From: Terriglobus roseus
GTDB taxonomy: Bacteria > Acidobacteriota > Terriglobia > Terriglobales > Acidobacteriaceae
DNA: 64,000 bases
Reading direction: 5' to 3'
Assembly (NCBI RefSeq): GCF_900102185.1
Contig: NZ_LT629690.1
Location: 1,054,001-1,118,000 of the forward strand
Under the pieces are notes generated by a model that had not been told where the DNA came from, searched no databases, and saw only the letters and a program-made list of their open reading frames with translations. Below, in pieces: positions 8,624-16,470 of this stretch. Positions within the stretch are counted from its first letter, which is position 1; each line of letters begins with the position of its first letter. Position numbers and translations under genes: made by a program.

Positions 8624-8800
8624 ATGTTAAGGCTTCTGGACTCTGTGATCTTAATCGCGTGGTATGGCTTCGTTCTATGCGGATCCATCATGGCACTCGT
8701 CCGGATGAGTCGAGGTCAGGTTCATCACGGAGGACAGGCGGCGGGACTGCCTGAACGGTGGAGACGTTGGATGCTCGATGAACGCATCGAAGAGAAGTAG
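8624..8800 (+). CDS. Small hypothetical membrane protein, 58 residues
   Basis: The ORF begins MLRLLDSVILIAWYGFVLCG. One membrane helix (about residues 7-26), then a basic segment and a hydrophilic end LPERWRRWMLDERIEEK. GGAG lies 8 bp before the ATG, and an intrinsic terminator follows 14 bp after the stop, so it has the frame of a real gene. It is 53 bp downstream of ino1 on the same strand. No family recognised and no function claimed. Confidence 0.6.
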   Translation: MLRLLDSVILIAWYGFVLCGSIMALVRMSRGQVHHGGQAAGLPERWRRWMLDERIEEK

Positions 8801-8814
8801 GTTTGAAGTTGAGC

Positions 8815-8845
8815 GGAGGCTGCCCTGCCGGCAGCCTCCTTTTTT
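8815..8845 (+). terminator. Intrinsic terminator
   Basis: Perfect 10-bp stem GGAGGCTGCC / GGCAGCCTCC, loop CTGCC, then a run of six T. It ends the ino1/small-ORF unit. Its T-run overlaps the stop codon of the convergent DUF1080 gene. Confidence 0.9.
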
Positions 8846-9644
8846 ATTGCAGATCTTTCAGCCACAGATTGCGGAAGGATATTTTTACCGTTCCCGAGCC
8901 TGCGGTTTGCAGCGCGATGAGGCCTTTTTCGCGAAGCTTTGTTGTGTCGTCGTCAATGAAGACGGCCATGACGTGGCCGTTGAGAATGTGTGTGAGGACG
9001 TGGCCGCGCGCGATGATTTCCATCTGATTCCATTCGTTGGGATGCCAGTAGCCACCGAGTTCTTCTCGCGTGCCTACGACGGCGATGCGTTCCATGGGCT
9101 TGCCTGTTTCTGCGTGGACGACTTCGCTGCGTGATGCGACGATGATGCGTCCGTGACCATCGACAACTTGTCCGGTGTAGTTGCCGATGAAGTTTGCATC
9201 GCATTGATAGCCGCCAACGATGTAACGCGGATCGGCCTGCGGCATGGCGGGTGCACCGGGACGTGGCGGCGTTGGTGGTGCGATGTAACTGCGATATTGA
9301 ATGCCGCTGTCGGCGGTGACACCTTGCAGCTTGATTTCAAGACGCAGATCGAAGTCTGCGGGTTCCTTGCCTTGCAGGATGAGGAAGGTTTCGGGATTGC
9401 GTCCGCCTTCCGGCGATTTGTATTGGCCGACGATGGCGTTGTCTTCCACGCTCCATACTTTTGCATCGCCTGCCCAACCGGAGAGTGTGCTGCCGTCGAA
9501 GAGTGACGTGTAACCGTCGTGATTATTCCAGTCAGTTGGAACGGCTTGCGGTTTTGGTCCGCCTGTGGGACGCGGTGTCGCTGGTGATTGCGCCATGAGA
9601 GCTGCCGAAGAGAGCACGAGGACAGACGTGTAAATCCAACGCAT
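8844..9644 (-). CDS. Secreted DUF1080 (3-keto-disaccharide hydrolase type) protein
   Basis: 266 residues. Sec signal peptide MRWIYTSVLVLSSAALMAQ, then a jelly-roll DUF1080 domain: HDGYTSLFDGSTLSGWAGD near residue 42, DFDLRLEIKLQGVTADSGIQYR in the middle, NEWNQMEIIARGHVLTHILNG and the final FRNLWLKDL. DUF1080 proteins are concanavalin-like lectin/glucanase folds, some shown to cleave 3-keto-glucosides; the substrate here is unknown. Convergent with the ino1 unit, and divergent from glgX with 146 bp between start codons. Confidence 0.88.
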   Translation of the reverse strand: MRWIYTSVLVLSSAALMAQSPATPRPTGGPKPQAVPTDWNNHDGYTSLFDGSTLSGWAGDAKVWSVEDNAIVGQYKSPEGGRNPETFLILQGKEPADFDLRLEIKLQGVTADSGIQYRSYIAPPTPPRPGAPAMPQADPRYIVGGYQCDANFIGNYTGQVVDGHGRIIVASRSEVVHAETGKPMERIAVVGTREELGGYWHPNEWNQMEIIARGHVLTHILNGHVMAVFIDDDTTKLREKGLIALQTAGSGTVKISFRNLWLKDLQ

Positions 9645-9790
9645 TACCGGAGATTCCTTGCAGTGGAAGTTGATGAAACGACACCACTGTACGCGCGGCG
9701 GCGTTGCTGTGGAAAGTGCGCGCCCATCCCCTCAGAGCAAAGGTGCATCCCATAGGGGGATTTCGCAGACACAAAGGAATTGGAAAGTTA

Positions 9791-11920
9791 ATGAGCCGAA
9801 CTGTTCTTCCCGGCGTTCCCTATCCATTGGGAGCCACTTCTTCATCACGCGGCACAAATTTTGCGGTGTATTCCGAAAACGCAACTGGACTCTCTGTTTG
9901 TTTTTTTGATGAGGAGGACAAACAGACTGATTGCATTGAACTAAAAGAACGCACAGCCTTTGTTTGGCACGGGTTGGTGAAAGGCATTAAGCCAGGACAA
10001 CGCTATGGCTATCGTGTGGAGGGTCCGTGGGAGCCGGAGAAGGGGCTACGATTCAACTCCGCGAAGCTGCTGTGCGATCCGTACGCGAAGGCGCTGACGG
10101 GCGAGGTGGATTGGAAAGCGCCGATCTTTCCGTATGACGTGATTAGCGGTGACGATCTGAAGAAGGATGATCAGGACTCTGCGGCGGGTGTGCCGAAGTC
10201 TGTGGTGATTGATCCGAAGTTTGACTGGGGGGATGATTGTCCTCCGCAGACGCTGCTTGCGGATTCAGTGATCTACGAGGTGAATGTTCGCGGATTTTCA
10301 AAACAGAATCCTATGGTGGAAGAGAAGCTTCGCGGGACGTATGCGGCTTTGGCGTCGGAGGCGAGCATTAACTACTTCAAGATGTTGGGTGTTACGGCGG
10401 TGGAATTGCTGCCGGTGCATCACTTCATTGATGAAGGCCACCTGATTGATCGTGGATTGCGCGATTATTGGGGCTACAACACGCTCAGCTATTTCGCTCC
10501 CATGTCGCGCTACAGTTCTTCGGGCGATACCGGCGGACAGGTGCGTGAGTTTAAAGAGATGGTGAAGAGCCTGCACGCGGCAGGCATCGAGGTCATCCTG
10601 GACGTGGTCTACAACCACACGTGCGAAGGCAATCGCCTGGGGCCGTCGCTGAGCATGAAGGGAATTGATAACACGACGTATTACCGGCAAGTGGTGGATA
10701 ATCCGCGGTATTACATGGATTACACCGGCACGGGCAACACGCTGAACGTGATGCATCCGCAGGTGTTGATGCTGGTGATGGATTCTCTGCGCTATTGGGT
10801 GACGGAGATGCACGTGGATGGTTTCCGTTTTGATCTTGCGGCTACTTTGGCACGCGATCAGGATGGCGTCTCGAAGCTGTCAAGCTTCTTCAACGTCATC
10901 CATCAAGACCCGATCTTGCAAAGCGTAAAGCTGATTGCAGAGCCATGGGATGTGGGTGAAGGCGGCTACCAGGTTGGTAATTTCCCTGTGCTGTGGGCGG
11001 AGTGGAATGGTCGCTATCGCGATACTGTGCGCAGGTTCTGGAAGGGCGATGAAGGATTGTTGTCAGACTTTGCTTATCGCATTACGGGATCAAGCGATCT
11101 GTATCAGCAGGATGGACGCAGGCCATATGCGTCAATCAACTTTGTTACCGCGCATGACGGCTTCACGTTGACAGACCTTGTCAGTTTTAACGGCAAGCAC
11201 AACGAAGCCAATGGCGATAACAATACCGATGGCGCCGACAACAACGATAGCTGGAACATGGGCGCGGAAGGGCCAACGGACGACGCAGGCATTAACGAAT
11301 TGCGCGAGCGGCAGGTGCGTAATTTCCTGGCGACGCTGGTGTTGTCGCAGGGCGTGCCCATGATCTGCGGTGGCGACGAGGTGGGTCGTTCGCAACGTGG
11401 CAACAACAATGGTTACTGCCAGGACAACGAGATCACCTGGTACGACTGGAAGCTGGATCCTCCTCGCAAGCGATTGATGGATTTCACCACGAAGCTGATT
11501 CAGTTGCGCAAGAACCATCCGAATCTGCGGCGCAGGAAGTTCTTTCAGGACCGTACGATTCGAGGTTCCGTGGTGCGTGATATTGCGTGGTTCAACTCAA
11601 ACGGCGAGGAGTTCCATGAAGAAGATTGGGGCGCCGGATGGCAGCGTTCGCTTGGCTTCATGCTGAACGGCAATACCTTAGGCGTTACGGATGAGGATGG
11701 TGTACCGCTGAAGGACAACAGCTTCCTGTTCATGGTGAATGCCGCGGCAGACGGCGTGGAGTTTACGTTGCCGCCACCGCCGGGAGACACGCCGTGGCAC
11801 CAGGTCTTGGATACACAGAACGTCGATGATCCGTTTGCCGAATCCGATATCGGTGACAAGGTGATTCTGGGCGGGCGTTCGTTCCGGGTATTCTGCGATG
11901 GCCGACCGAAGCTGCAATAG
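9791..11920 (+). CDS. glgX: Glycogen debranching enzyme GlgX (GH13 isoamylase type)
   Basis: 709 residues from ATG 9791. Hydrolyses alpha-1,6 branches of limit-dextrin-like glycogen in the cytoplasm. An N-terminal CBM48-like domain ([22 protein letters not shown]) is followed by the GH13 barrel. The nucleophile is Asp348 in DGFRFDLA, the acid/base Glu384 in IAEPWDVG, and the third acidic residue Asp456 in TAHDGFT. The frame continues 29 codons upstream, but the conserved [14 protein letters not shown] start has AAGGAA and GGAAAG just before it. No other glg gene is adjacent. Confidence 0.95.
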   Translation: MSRTVLPGVPYPLGATSSSRGTNFAVYSENATGLSVCFFDEEDKQTDCIELKERTAFVWHGLVKGIKPGQRYGYRVEGPWEPEKGLRFNSAKLLCDPYAKALTGEVDWKAPIFPYDVISGDDLKKDDQDSAAGVPKSVVIDPKFDWGDDCPPQTLLADSVIYEVNVRGFSKQNPMVEEKLRGTYAALASEASINYFKMLGVTAVELLPVHHFIDEGHLIDRGLRDYWGYNTLSYFAPMSRYSSSGDTGGQVREFKEMVKSLHAAGIEVILDVVYNHTCEGNRLGPSLSMKGIDNTTYYRQVVDNPRYYMDYTGTGNTLNVMHPQVLMLVMDSLRYWVTEMHVDGFRFDLAATLARDQDGVSKLSSFFNVIHQDPILQSVKLIAEPWDVGEGGYQVGNFPVLWAEWNGRYRDTVRRFWKGDEGLLSDFAYRITGSSDLYQQDGRRPYASINFVTAHDGFTLTDLVSFNGKHNEANGDNNTDGADNNDSWNMGAEGPTDDAGINELRERQVRNFLATLVLSQGVPMICGGDEVGRSQRGNNNGYCQDNEITWYDWKLDPPRKRLMDFTTKLIQLRKNHPNLRRRKFFQDRTIRGSVVRDIAWFNSNGEEFHEEDWGAGWQRSLGFMLNGNTLGVTDEDGVPLKDNSFLFMVNAAADGVEFTLPPPPGDTPWHQVLDTQNVDDPFAESDIGDKVILGGRSFRVFCDGRPKLQ

Positions 11921-11943
11921 CGCCATCTTGCGGTGATGTGGAG

Positions 11944-11967
11944 AAGCGGCGTTGACGCGCCGCTTTT
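11944..11967 (+). terminator. Intrinsic terminator after glgX
   Basis: 8-bp stem AAGCGGCG / CGCCGCTT with a 6-nt loop, then TTC. Located 23 bp after the glgX stop and 45 bp before the ThuA-like start. Confidence 0.7.
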
Positions 11968-12012
11968 CACATTGATACGGTTCAGAACGTTACCGAAATC
12001 CCTGGAGGAACC

Positions 12013-13014
12013 GTGATCCGTCCGCTTGCTGCTGTTGCCTGTCTGCTATTCGCCACCTGTGCTGTTGCGCAGGATTCCACTGTGCTGTTGAAAGAGAAGA
12101 CGGTGCCCAGCCCGGGGCGTCCGCAATCGATTAAGGATGGCGTACAGATTCAGAAGTCGCAGTTGGAAGACTACGTGGCCATGCTGGATAACCTGCCGCT
12201 GACGGCTCCGGCAAAGCCGAAGCAGGCGCGCAAACTGCTGATCCTGTGCAAGGCTGCGGGCTTCTTCCATTCGTCGATTCCGCTGGCTGCGGAGACGGTG
12301 AAGGCGATGGGCGAGAAGACTGGCGCGTATACCGCGACGATCACCTACGATTCTGCTGATATCAATGCGGCGAACCTGGCCAACTACGACGGTATTTTCC
12401 TGGATAGCACCACGCTGGAATTCCTTGGTGATCCCAAGGACCCGGTAACCGATGCCCGTAAGAAGGCGCTGATGGACTTTGTGCGCAGCGGTCATGGCAT
12501 TGCCGGCATTCATGCTGCGGGAGACACGTATCACACGGTACCGGCGCGTGATTCGGGGCTGAAGCCGGAGGGGACGTGGCCGGAGTTCAACAAGATGATT
12601 GGCGGCTTCTTTAAGTTTCACTGGGTGTATCCGCAGCCAGTTTGGGTGAAGATTGACGATCCGAAGAGCCCGCTGACCGCGATGTTCCATGGCCGCGAGT
12701 TTGAGGTGCACGACGAGATCTATACCTTCCTGCAGGAGTCGTTCAGCCGCAAGAACGTGCACGTGCTGACAAGTGTGGACTACTCGAAGATGTCCGCAGA
12801 GGACAAGGCGAAGGAGCCTGCTGCGACGAAGCGCACGGATGGCGACTACGCGTTGAGCTGGATCCATCGCGAGGGCAAGGGGCGCGTGTTCTACGAGGCG
12901 CTAGGGCATAGCGAACACATCTATGCCATGACGCCGATCATGACGCATGTGCTGGCGGGTATTCAGTACACGCTGGGTGATTTGCCTGCGGATGATGCGC
13001 CGAGCGTGAAGTAA
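12013..13014 (+). CDS. Secreted ThuA-like domain protein
   Basis: 333 residues, GTG start with GGAGG 4 bp upstream. Signal peptide about 19 residues (LLAAVACLLFATCAVAQ-like). The rest is a ThuA / class I glutamine-amidotransferase-like fold: RKLLILCKAAGFFHSSIPLAA, YDGIFLDSTT, GIAGIHAAGDTYH and ALSWIHREGKGRVFYEALGHSEH. ThuA-type proteins are linked to trehalose and other sugar catabolism, but activity is largely uncharacterised. Its neighbours glgX and DUF1080 fit a carbohydrate role. Confidence 0.88.
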   Translation: MIRPLAAVACLLFATCAVAQDSTVLLKEKTVPSPGRPQSIKDGVQIQKSQLEDYVAMLDNLPLTAPAKPKQARKLLILCKAAGFFHSSIPLAAETVKAMGEKTGAYTATITYDSADINAANLANYDGIFLDSTTLEFLGDPKDPVTDARKKALMDFVRSGHGIAGIHAAGDTYHTVPARDSGLKPEGTWPEFNKMIGGFFKFHWVYPQPVWVKIDDPKSPLTAMFHGREFEVHDEIYTFLQESFSRKNVHVLTSVDYSKMSAEDKAKEPAATKRTDGDYALSWIHREGKGRVFYEALGHSEHIYAMTPIMTHVLAGIQYTLGDLPADDAPSVK

Positions 13015-13021
13015 CCGGAAT

Positions 13022-13047
13022 CCCACGTCTCAAAATCGAGACGTGGG
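13022..13047. repeat. Palindromic hairpin element
   Basis: Perfect 10-bp arms CCCACGTCTC and GAGACGTGGG around a 6-nt AT-rich loop, followed directly by GGCACCC. It is 7 bp after the ThuA-like stop and has no T-run. The form suggests an interspersed (REP-like) palindrome rather than a terminator; copy number cannot be judged from one window. Confidence 0.5.
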
Positions 13048-13068
13048 GCACCCGCCTTCTGTTGTGCG

Positions 13069-13094
13069 AAGGGCCCGGCTAACGCCGGGCCCTT
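13069..13094. terminator. Bidirectional intrinsic terminator
   Basis: Stem AAGGGCCCGGC / GCCGGGCCCTT with loop TAAC, flanked by A and T residues, between the convergent ThuA-like (+) and TlpA-like (-) genes. Confidence 0.8.
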
Positions 13095-13110
13095 TCACGA
13101 TTGAGGCGTT

Positions 13111-13638
13111 TTAGATTTTGTCGAGATAGTTCATGATTTCGGAGTTTGTCCACTCCTGCGGGCCGATGAATTTGCGGCGGATGTTGCCCTGGCGGTCGAT
13201 CAGGAAGGTCTCCGGTACACGGACGGAACCGTACTTGAGGTTGGCTCCCTGCGTGCCGTCGCGGGCGCTGAGCAGGTTGATGCTGTATTGCTGCAGGAAC
13301 TTGTTGTAGGCGTCGGGGTCGTCGTCAATTGAGACAGCGACGACCTGGATATCCGGGCGGAGGGCCTGGAGGCGCTGCAAGCTGGGCAGCTCGTCGATGC
13401 AGGGCGCGCACCATGTGGCCCAGAAGTTGAGCAGAACGACTTTGCCCCGGAACTTGCTCAGTTGGATGGACTGCGCACCGTTCTGGACGGTGAAATCAGG
13501 CGCGACTTCGGCGATTTGCTGAGGGTGGTCGCCACGGTTGCAGCCCGCGAAAAGGGCAGGGGCCAGCAGGCTGGCGGACAGAATCAGGGAACGGGAGGCG
13601 ACGCGGAATCTCACGCTTCCTATAATACGAAGGCGCAT
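13111..13638 (-). CDS. TlpA/ResA-like thiol-disulfide oxidoreductase, probable lipoprotein
   Basis: 175 residues. The N-terminus is basic then hydrophobic and ends in a lipobox-like LFAGC, so it is probably anchored outside the cytoplasmic membrane. Thioredoxin fold with FWATWCAPCIDELPSL; the WCAPC active site is typical of TlpA/ResA proteins that reduce extracytoplasmic disulfides, for example in cytochrome c maturation. A later GTG (13614) would also give a good signal peptide. The ATG at 13638 overlaps the start codon of the divergent glycosyltransferase by two bases. Confidence 0.85.
   Translation of the reverse strand: MRLRIIGSVRFRVASRSLILSASLLAPALFAGCNRGDHPQQIAEVAPDFTVQNGAQSIQLSKFRGKVVLLNFWATWCAPCIDELPSLQRLQALRPDIQVVAVSIDDDPDAYNKFLQQYSINLLSARDGTQGANLKYGSVRVPETFLIDRQGNIRRKFIGPQEWTNSEIMNYLDKI
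13621..13626 (+). promoter_or_regulatory. Candidate -10 box TATAAT
   Basis: Exact TATAAT 10 bp before the glycosyltransferase ATG at 13637. If used, transcription would start about 4 bp from the start codon, giving an almost leaderless mRNA. No convincing -35 is visible. The minus-strand complement (ATTATA) lies just inside the TlpA-like reading frame. Confidence 0.4.
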
Positions 13639-14818
13639 GAGTGACGATCAGAACAAGACGCCGGATTTGACCAAACCGGCTCCGAAATTTGAGTTTCGCT
13701 TTGACGGTAGCCCTTCGGCCGCTTCGGCGCGGCGGGAGGCGGCTGCGTCCTCAAAGATTGTGGAAGATGAGCCTTCCACGCACGCCCTGACGGTGCTGAT
13801 CCCGGCGCGGAATGAAGAGCTAAACATTAGCGGCTGCATGGAATCGCTGCTTCGGCAGAGCGAGCCGGGGTTTGAGCTGGGAAAGCACTGGCATCTGCTT
13901 GTGATCGATGACAGCTCGACCGATGAGACGTTTGCCATTGCGTCGAAGCTGGCGGCAGGGCGCGATGGGGTAGAGGTGCTTCGTGCTGAGCCGCTGAAGT
14001 CGCAGCGTAAGGGATTTACCGGGAAGAATGCGGCGTTGTGGCTTGGCGCGCAGCAGCCGGTGGCGCAGACGGCGAAGTGGCTGTTGTTTACGGATGCGGA
14101 TACGCTGCATGAACCGAACTCGCTGCACAGGGCCATTGTGGAGGCGGAGCGGCACGATGTGGCTCTGTTGAGCTATTCGCCGAAGCAGATCAACGCGAAC
14201 CTGGCGCAGCGCGCGGTGATGCCGCTGATCTTTTCGGAGCTTGCGAGCACCTATCCACCGAAGAAGGTGAGCGATCCTTCGAGTCCGATTGCGGCGGCGA
14301 ATGGGCAGTTTCTGTTGGTGCGGCGGCAGGTGTATTTCGATATCGGCGGGCATAAGGCTGTTGCAGCCGAGGTGCTGGAAGATGTCGTGCTGGCGCAGAA
14401 GGTGAAGCGTCGGCATGCGATTCGTTTTCGCTATGCGGCGGAGGCGGTGTCGGCACGGATGTATCGGACGACGTCGGAGATGGTGGAGGGCTGGACGAAG
14501 AACCTGGCTCTGCTGTTCCGCAATCCGCTGTTCATGGCTTTTATTGCGCTGCTGAACTTTGTGCTGCTGCTGGGGCTGCCGCTGCTGCCGTTTGTGTGGC
14601 CGAACCTGGTGTATTGGCAGGTTCTGGCGATTGCGATTCTGTGGCTGCGGGTGGTGGTGCGGTACTTCGGACGGGTGGGGCGGTCGAATGTGCCGTTTGT
14701 GGATCGCGTGCTGAGTATTGTGGCGCTGCCGCTGTTTGCGCTGTTGCTGTTCCGGTCGTGGCAGAAGGTGAAGATTGCTCGTGCCGTGGTTTGGAAGGGG
14801 CGGGAGTACACGACTTAA
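13637..14818 (+). CDS. Membrane glycosyltransferase family 2 (HpnB/CrtQ-like)
   Basis: 393 residues. GT2 catalytic domain with TVLIPARNEELNISGCMES, VIDDSSTDET (first Asp motif), LFTDADTLHEP (DxD motif) and a later ED pair in VAAEVLEDVVLAQKVKRR, with a Q-x-K-R-like sequence. The C-terminus has three hydrophobic segments (MAFIALLNFVLLLGLPLLPF; YWQVLAIAILWLRVVV; VLSIVALPLFALLLF). The layout resembles hopanoid- and carotenoid-associated glycosyltransferases, but no hopanoid gene is nearby, so the acceptor is unknown. A proline/serine-rich cytoplasmic head of about 50 residues precedes the domain. Confidence 0.85.
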   Translation: MSDDQNKTPDLTKPAPKFEFRFDGSPSAASARREAAASSKIVEDEPSTHALTVLIPARNEELNISGCMESLLRQSEPGFELGKHWHLLVIDDSSTDETFAIASKLAAGRDGVEVLRAEPLKSQRKGFTGKNAALWLGAQQPVAQTAKWLLFTDADTLHEPNSLHRAIVEAERHDVALLSYSPKQINANLAQRAVMPLIFSELASTYPPKKVSDPSSPIAAANGQFLLVRRQVYFDIGGHKAVAAEVLEDVVLAQKVKRRHAIRFRYAAEAVSARMYRTTSEMVEGWTKNLALLFRNPLFMAFIALLNFVLLLGLPLLPFVWPNLVYWQVLAIAILWLRVVVRYFGRVGRSNVPFVDRVLSIVALPLFALLLFRSWQKVKIARAVVWKGREYTT

Positions 14819-14889
14819 CTGCCTGTTGGGATTGATGTTTGCCCATGAAACGGTTCGGGGTGTTCCGACATCCAATACACTGACAAACG

Positions 14890-15303
14890 ATGATTTACCT
14901 GACCCGCAAAGCCGATTTTTCTTCCGCGCACTTCTATCGCAACCCTGATTGGAGCGAGGAGAAGAACCTTGCTGTCTTTGGCAAGTGTGCCAATGCGAAT
15001 GGCCACGGGCATAACTACACGCTGGAAGTGACGGTGGGTGGTGAGGTGGATCCGGTCACCGGATTTGTGGTGGACCTGAAGCTGTTGAAAGACATTCTGG
15101 AAGAGCAGGTGGTCAGTGTGTATGACCATCGCCACCTGAATTACGAAGTGCCGGAGTTTGCTTCGACGGTGCCGACTACGGAGAACATTGCGGTGGCGAT
15201 CTGGCGTCGGCTGGATGGGAAGATTCCCAATGCGAAGCTACATCGCGTGCGCGTGTACGAGATGGATGACCTGTTTGCCGATTACTACGGCGAGGAGGCT
15301 TAA
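14890..15303 (+). CDS. 6-pyruvoyl-tetrahydropterin synthase / 6-carboxytetrahydropterin synthase family, copy 1
   Basis: 137 residues. Zinc ligands H14, H39, H41; catalytic Cys33 (FGKCANANGHGHNY), Asp79-His80 (VYDHRHLN) and Glu124 (VYEMDD) are all present. The spacing C-x5-HGH and motifs such as VDPVTGFVVDL and TTENIAVAIW are closer to the animal-type PTPS than to E. coli QueD (C-x3-HGH). Substrate should be 7,8-dihydroneopterin triphosphate made by the adjacent FolE. Overlaps copy 2 in a TAATG stop-start. Confidence 0.9.
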   Translation: MIYLTRKADFSSAHFYRNPDWSEEKNLAVFGKCANANGHGHNYTLEVTVGGEVDPVTGFVVDLKLLKDILEEQVVSVYDHRHLNYEVPEFASTVPTTENIAVAIWRRLDGKIPNAKLHRVRVYEMDDLFADYYGEEA

Positions 15304-15761
15304 TGGCTCCGCTGGCATACTTCTCGCGGCGCTATCGGTTTTCTGCGATGCACCGCCTCAATGCACCTTCGCTTTCGGTGGAACAGAATCGCGACACGTA
15401 TGGGAAGTGCAACAACCCTTTTGGGCATGGGCACAACTACTTTGTGGAAGTGACGGTTGCGGGGCCGATTGATCCTGTCACCGGTTTTGTAGTGGATATG
15501 CCGAAGCTGGATGCGTTGGCGAGGCGTGAGTTGATGGACAGGTTCGATCAGGTTTCGATGAATGATGATCCAGTGTTTGCTAGTGATTTCGTGCCTTCTA
15601 CAGAGAACCTGACGATTGAAGTGGAACGCATCTTCCGCAGCGAAGTGCCGAAGTTGGATGCGGCGGGAAAGTTGCGGCTGCATGCGATACGGATTGAAGA
15701 GACGGCGAACAACAGTTTCGACCTGCCGTCAGATAACAGGACGCAGCCGTTGCTTTCGTAG
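15303..15761 (+). CDS. 6-pyruvoyl-tetrahydropterin synthase family, copy 2, with altered catalytic dyad
   Basis: 152 residues, start overlapping the previous stop by one base. Zinc ligands H17, H42 and H44 and Cys36 (YGKCNNPFGHGHNY) are kept, and Glu133 is present (IEETANN). The Asp-His pair expected near residue 82 is Asp82-Gln83 (RFDQVSMND), so the proton-relay His is lost. The C-terminus is longer by about 15 residues. It may have changed activity or act with copy 1 as a mixed oligomer; both are inference. Confidence 0.87.
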   Translation: MAPLAYFSRRYRFSAMHRLNAPSLSVEQNRDTYGKCNNPFGHGHNYFVEVTVAGPIDPVTGFVVDMPKLDALARRELMDRFDQVSMNDDPVFASDFVPSTENLTIEVERIFRSEVPKLDAAGKLRLHAIRIEETANNSFDLPSDNRTQPLLS

Positions 15762-15785
15762 CTGCGCGTGAAAGAGTCTTGATTG

Positions 15786-16406
15786 ATGGAAGATAGTCGT
15801 TTGGAGACACATACTGCTGTTGCAGATCCCACGCTGGAGCTGCATGCAGCGAGTACAGAAGACATTCACCGCGAATTACTGCGTCGGCTTGGGGAAGACC
15901 CCGCTCGCGATGGATTGATCAAGACCCCGGAACGCATCACGAAAGCGATGACGTATCTGACGCAGGGTTATGAACAGAGCGCAACAGAGATTCTGCGCGG
16001 TGCGCTGTTCGATGTGGACTATGACGAGATGGTCATTGTTCGCGACATTGAGTTCTACTCACTGTGCGAGCATCACATGCTGCCGTTCTTCGGCAAGGCG
16101 CACATTGCGTACATCCCCAAGGGCAAGGTGATTGGCCTGAGCAAGGTGGCTCGGCTGGTGGATGTGTATGCGCGTCGTCTGCAAGTGCAGGAGCGCATGA
16201 CACGCGAGATTGCTGACGCAATTGTTGAGGCGATCCATCCGCAGGGCGTGGCTGTGATTCTGGAAGCGCAGCACCTGTGCATGATGATGCGTGGTGTGGA
16301 AAAGCAGGGAAGCATGACGTCTACTTCGACGATGCTGGGATGCTTCCGCGAAAGCGCGCAAACTCGGAATGAGTTTCTTTCATTGATTCGTCGGTCATCG
16401 ATCTAA
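15786..16406 (+). CDS. folE: GTP cyclohydrolase I
   Basis: 206 residues. Converts GTP to 7,8-dihydroneopterin triphosphate, the entry to folate, tetrahydropterin and queuosine-type pathways. Zinc ligands C94, H97 and C165 are seen in [11 protein letters not shown] and [21 protein letters not shown] is the family C-terminal signature. A TTG immediately precedes the ATG; I take the ATG at 15786. It is 24 bp after the second PTPS-like gene, so the three genes form one pterin operon. Confidence 0.95.
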   Translation: MEDSRLETHTAVADPTLELHAASTEDIHRELLRRLGEDPARDGLIKTPERITKAMTYLTQGYEQSATEILRGALFDVDYDEMVIVRDIEFYSLCEHHMLPFFGKAHIAYIPKGKVIGLSKVARLVDVYARRLQVQERMTREIADAIVEAIHPQGVAVILEAQHLCMMMRGVEKQGSMTSTSTMLGCFRESAQTRNEFLSLIRRSSI

Positions 16407-16426
16407 GCCGAGTGTCTGAAAAGAAG

Positions 16427-16458
16427 AATGCCCCGATCCTGCTTAGGATCGGGGCATT
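16427..16458. terminator. Bidirectional intrinsic terminator
   Basis: Perfect 14-bp stem AATGCCCCGATCCT / AGGATCGGGGCATT with loop GCTT, flanked by A-rich and T-rich ends. It ends the pterin operon (+) and the receptor gene (-). Confidence 0.9.
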
Positions 16459-16470
16459 TTCGTTGGTTGG

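Noticed and set aside
13820-14875. 351-codon frame opposite the glycosyltransferase
   Set aside because: His/Arg/Pro-rich antisense shadow without motifs.
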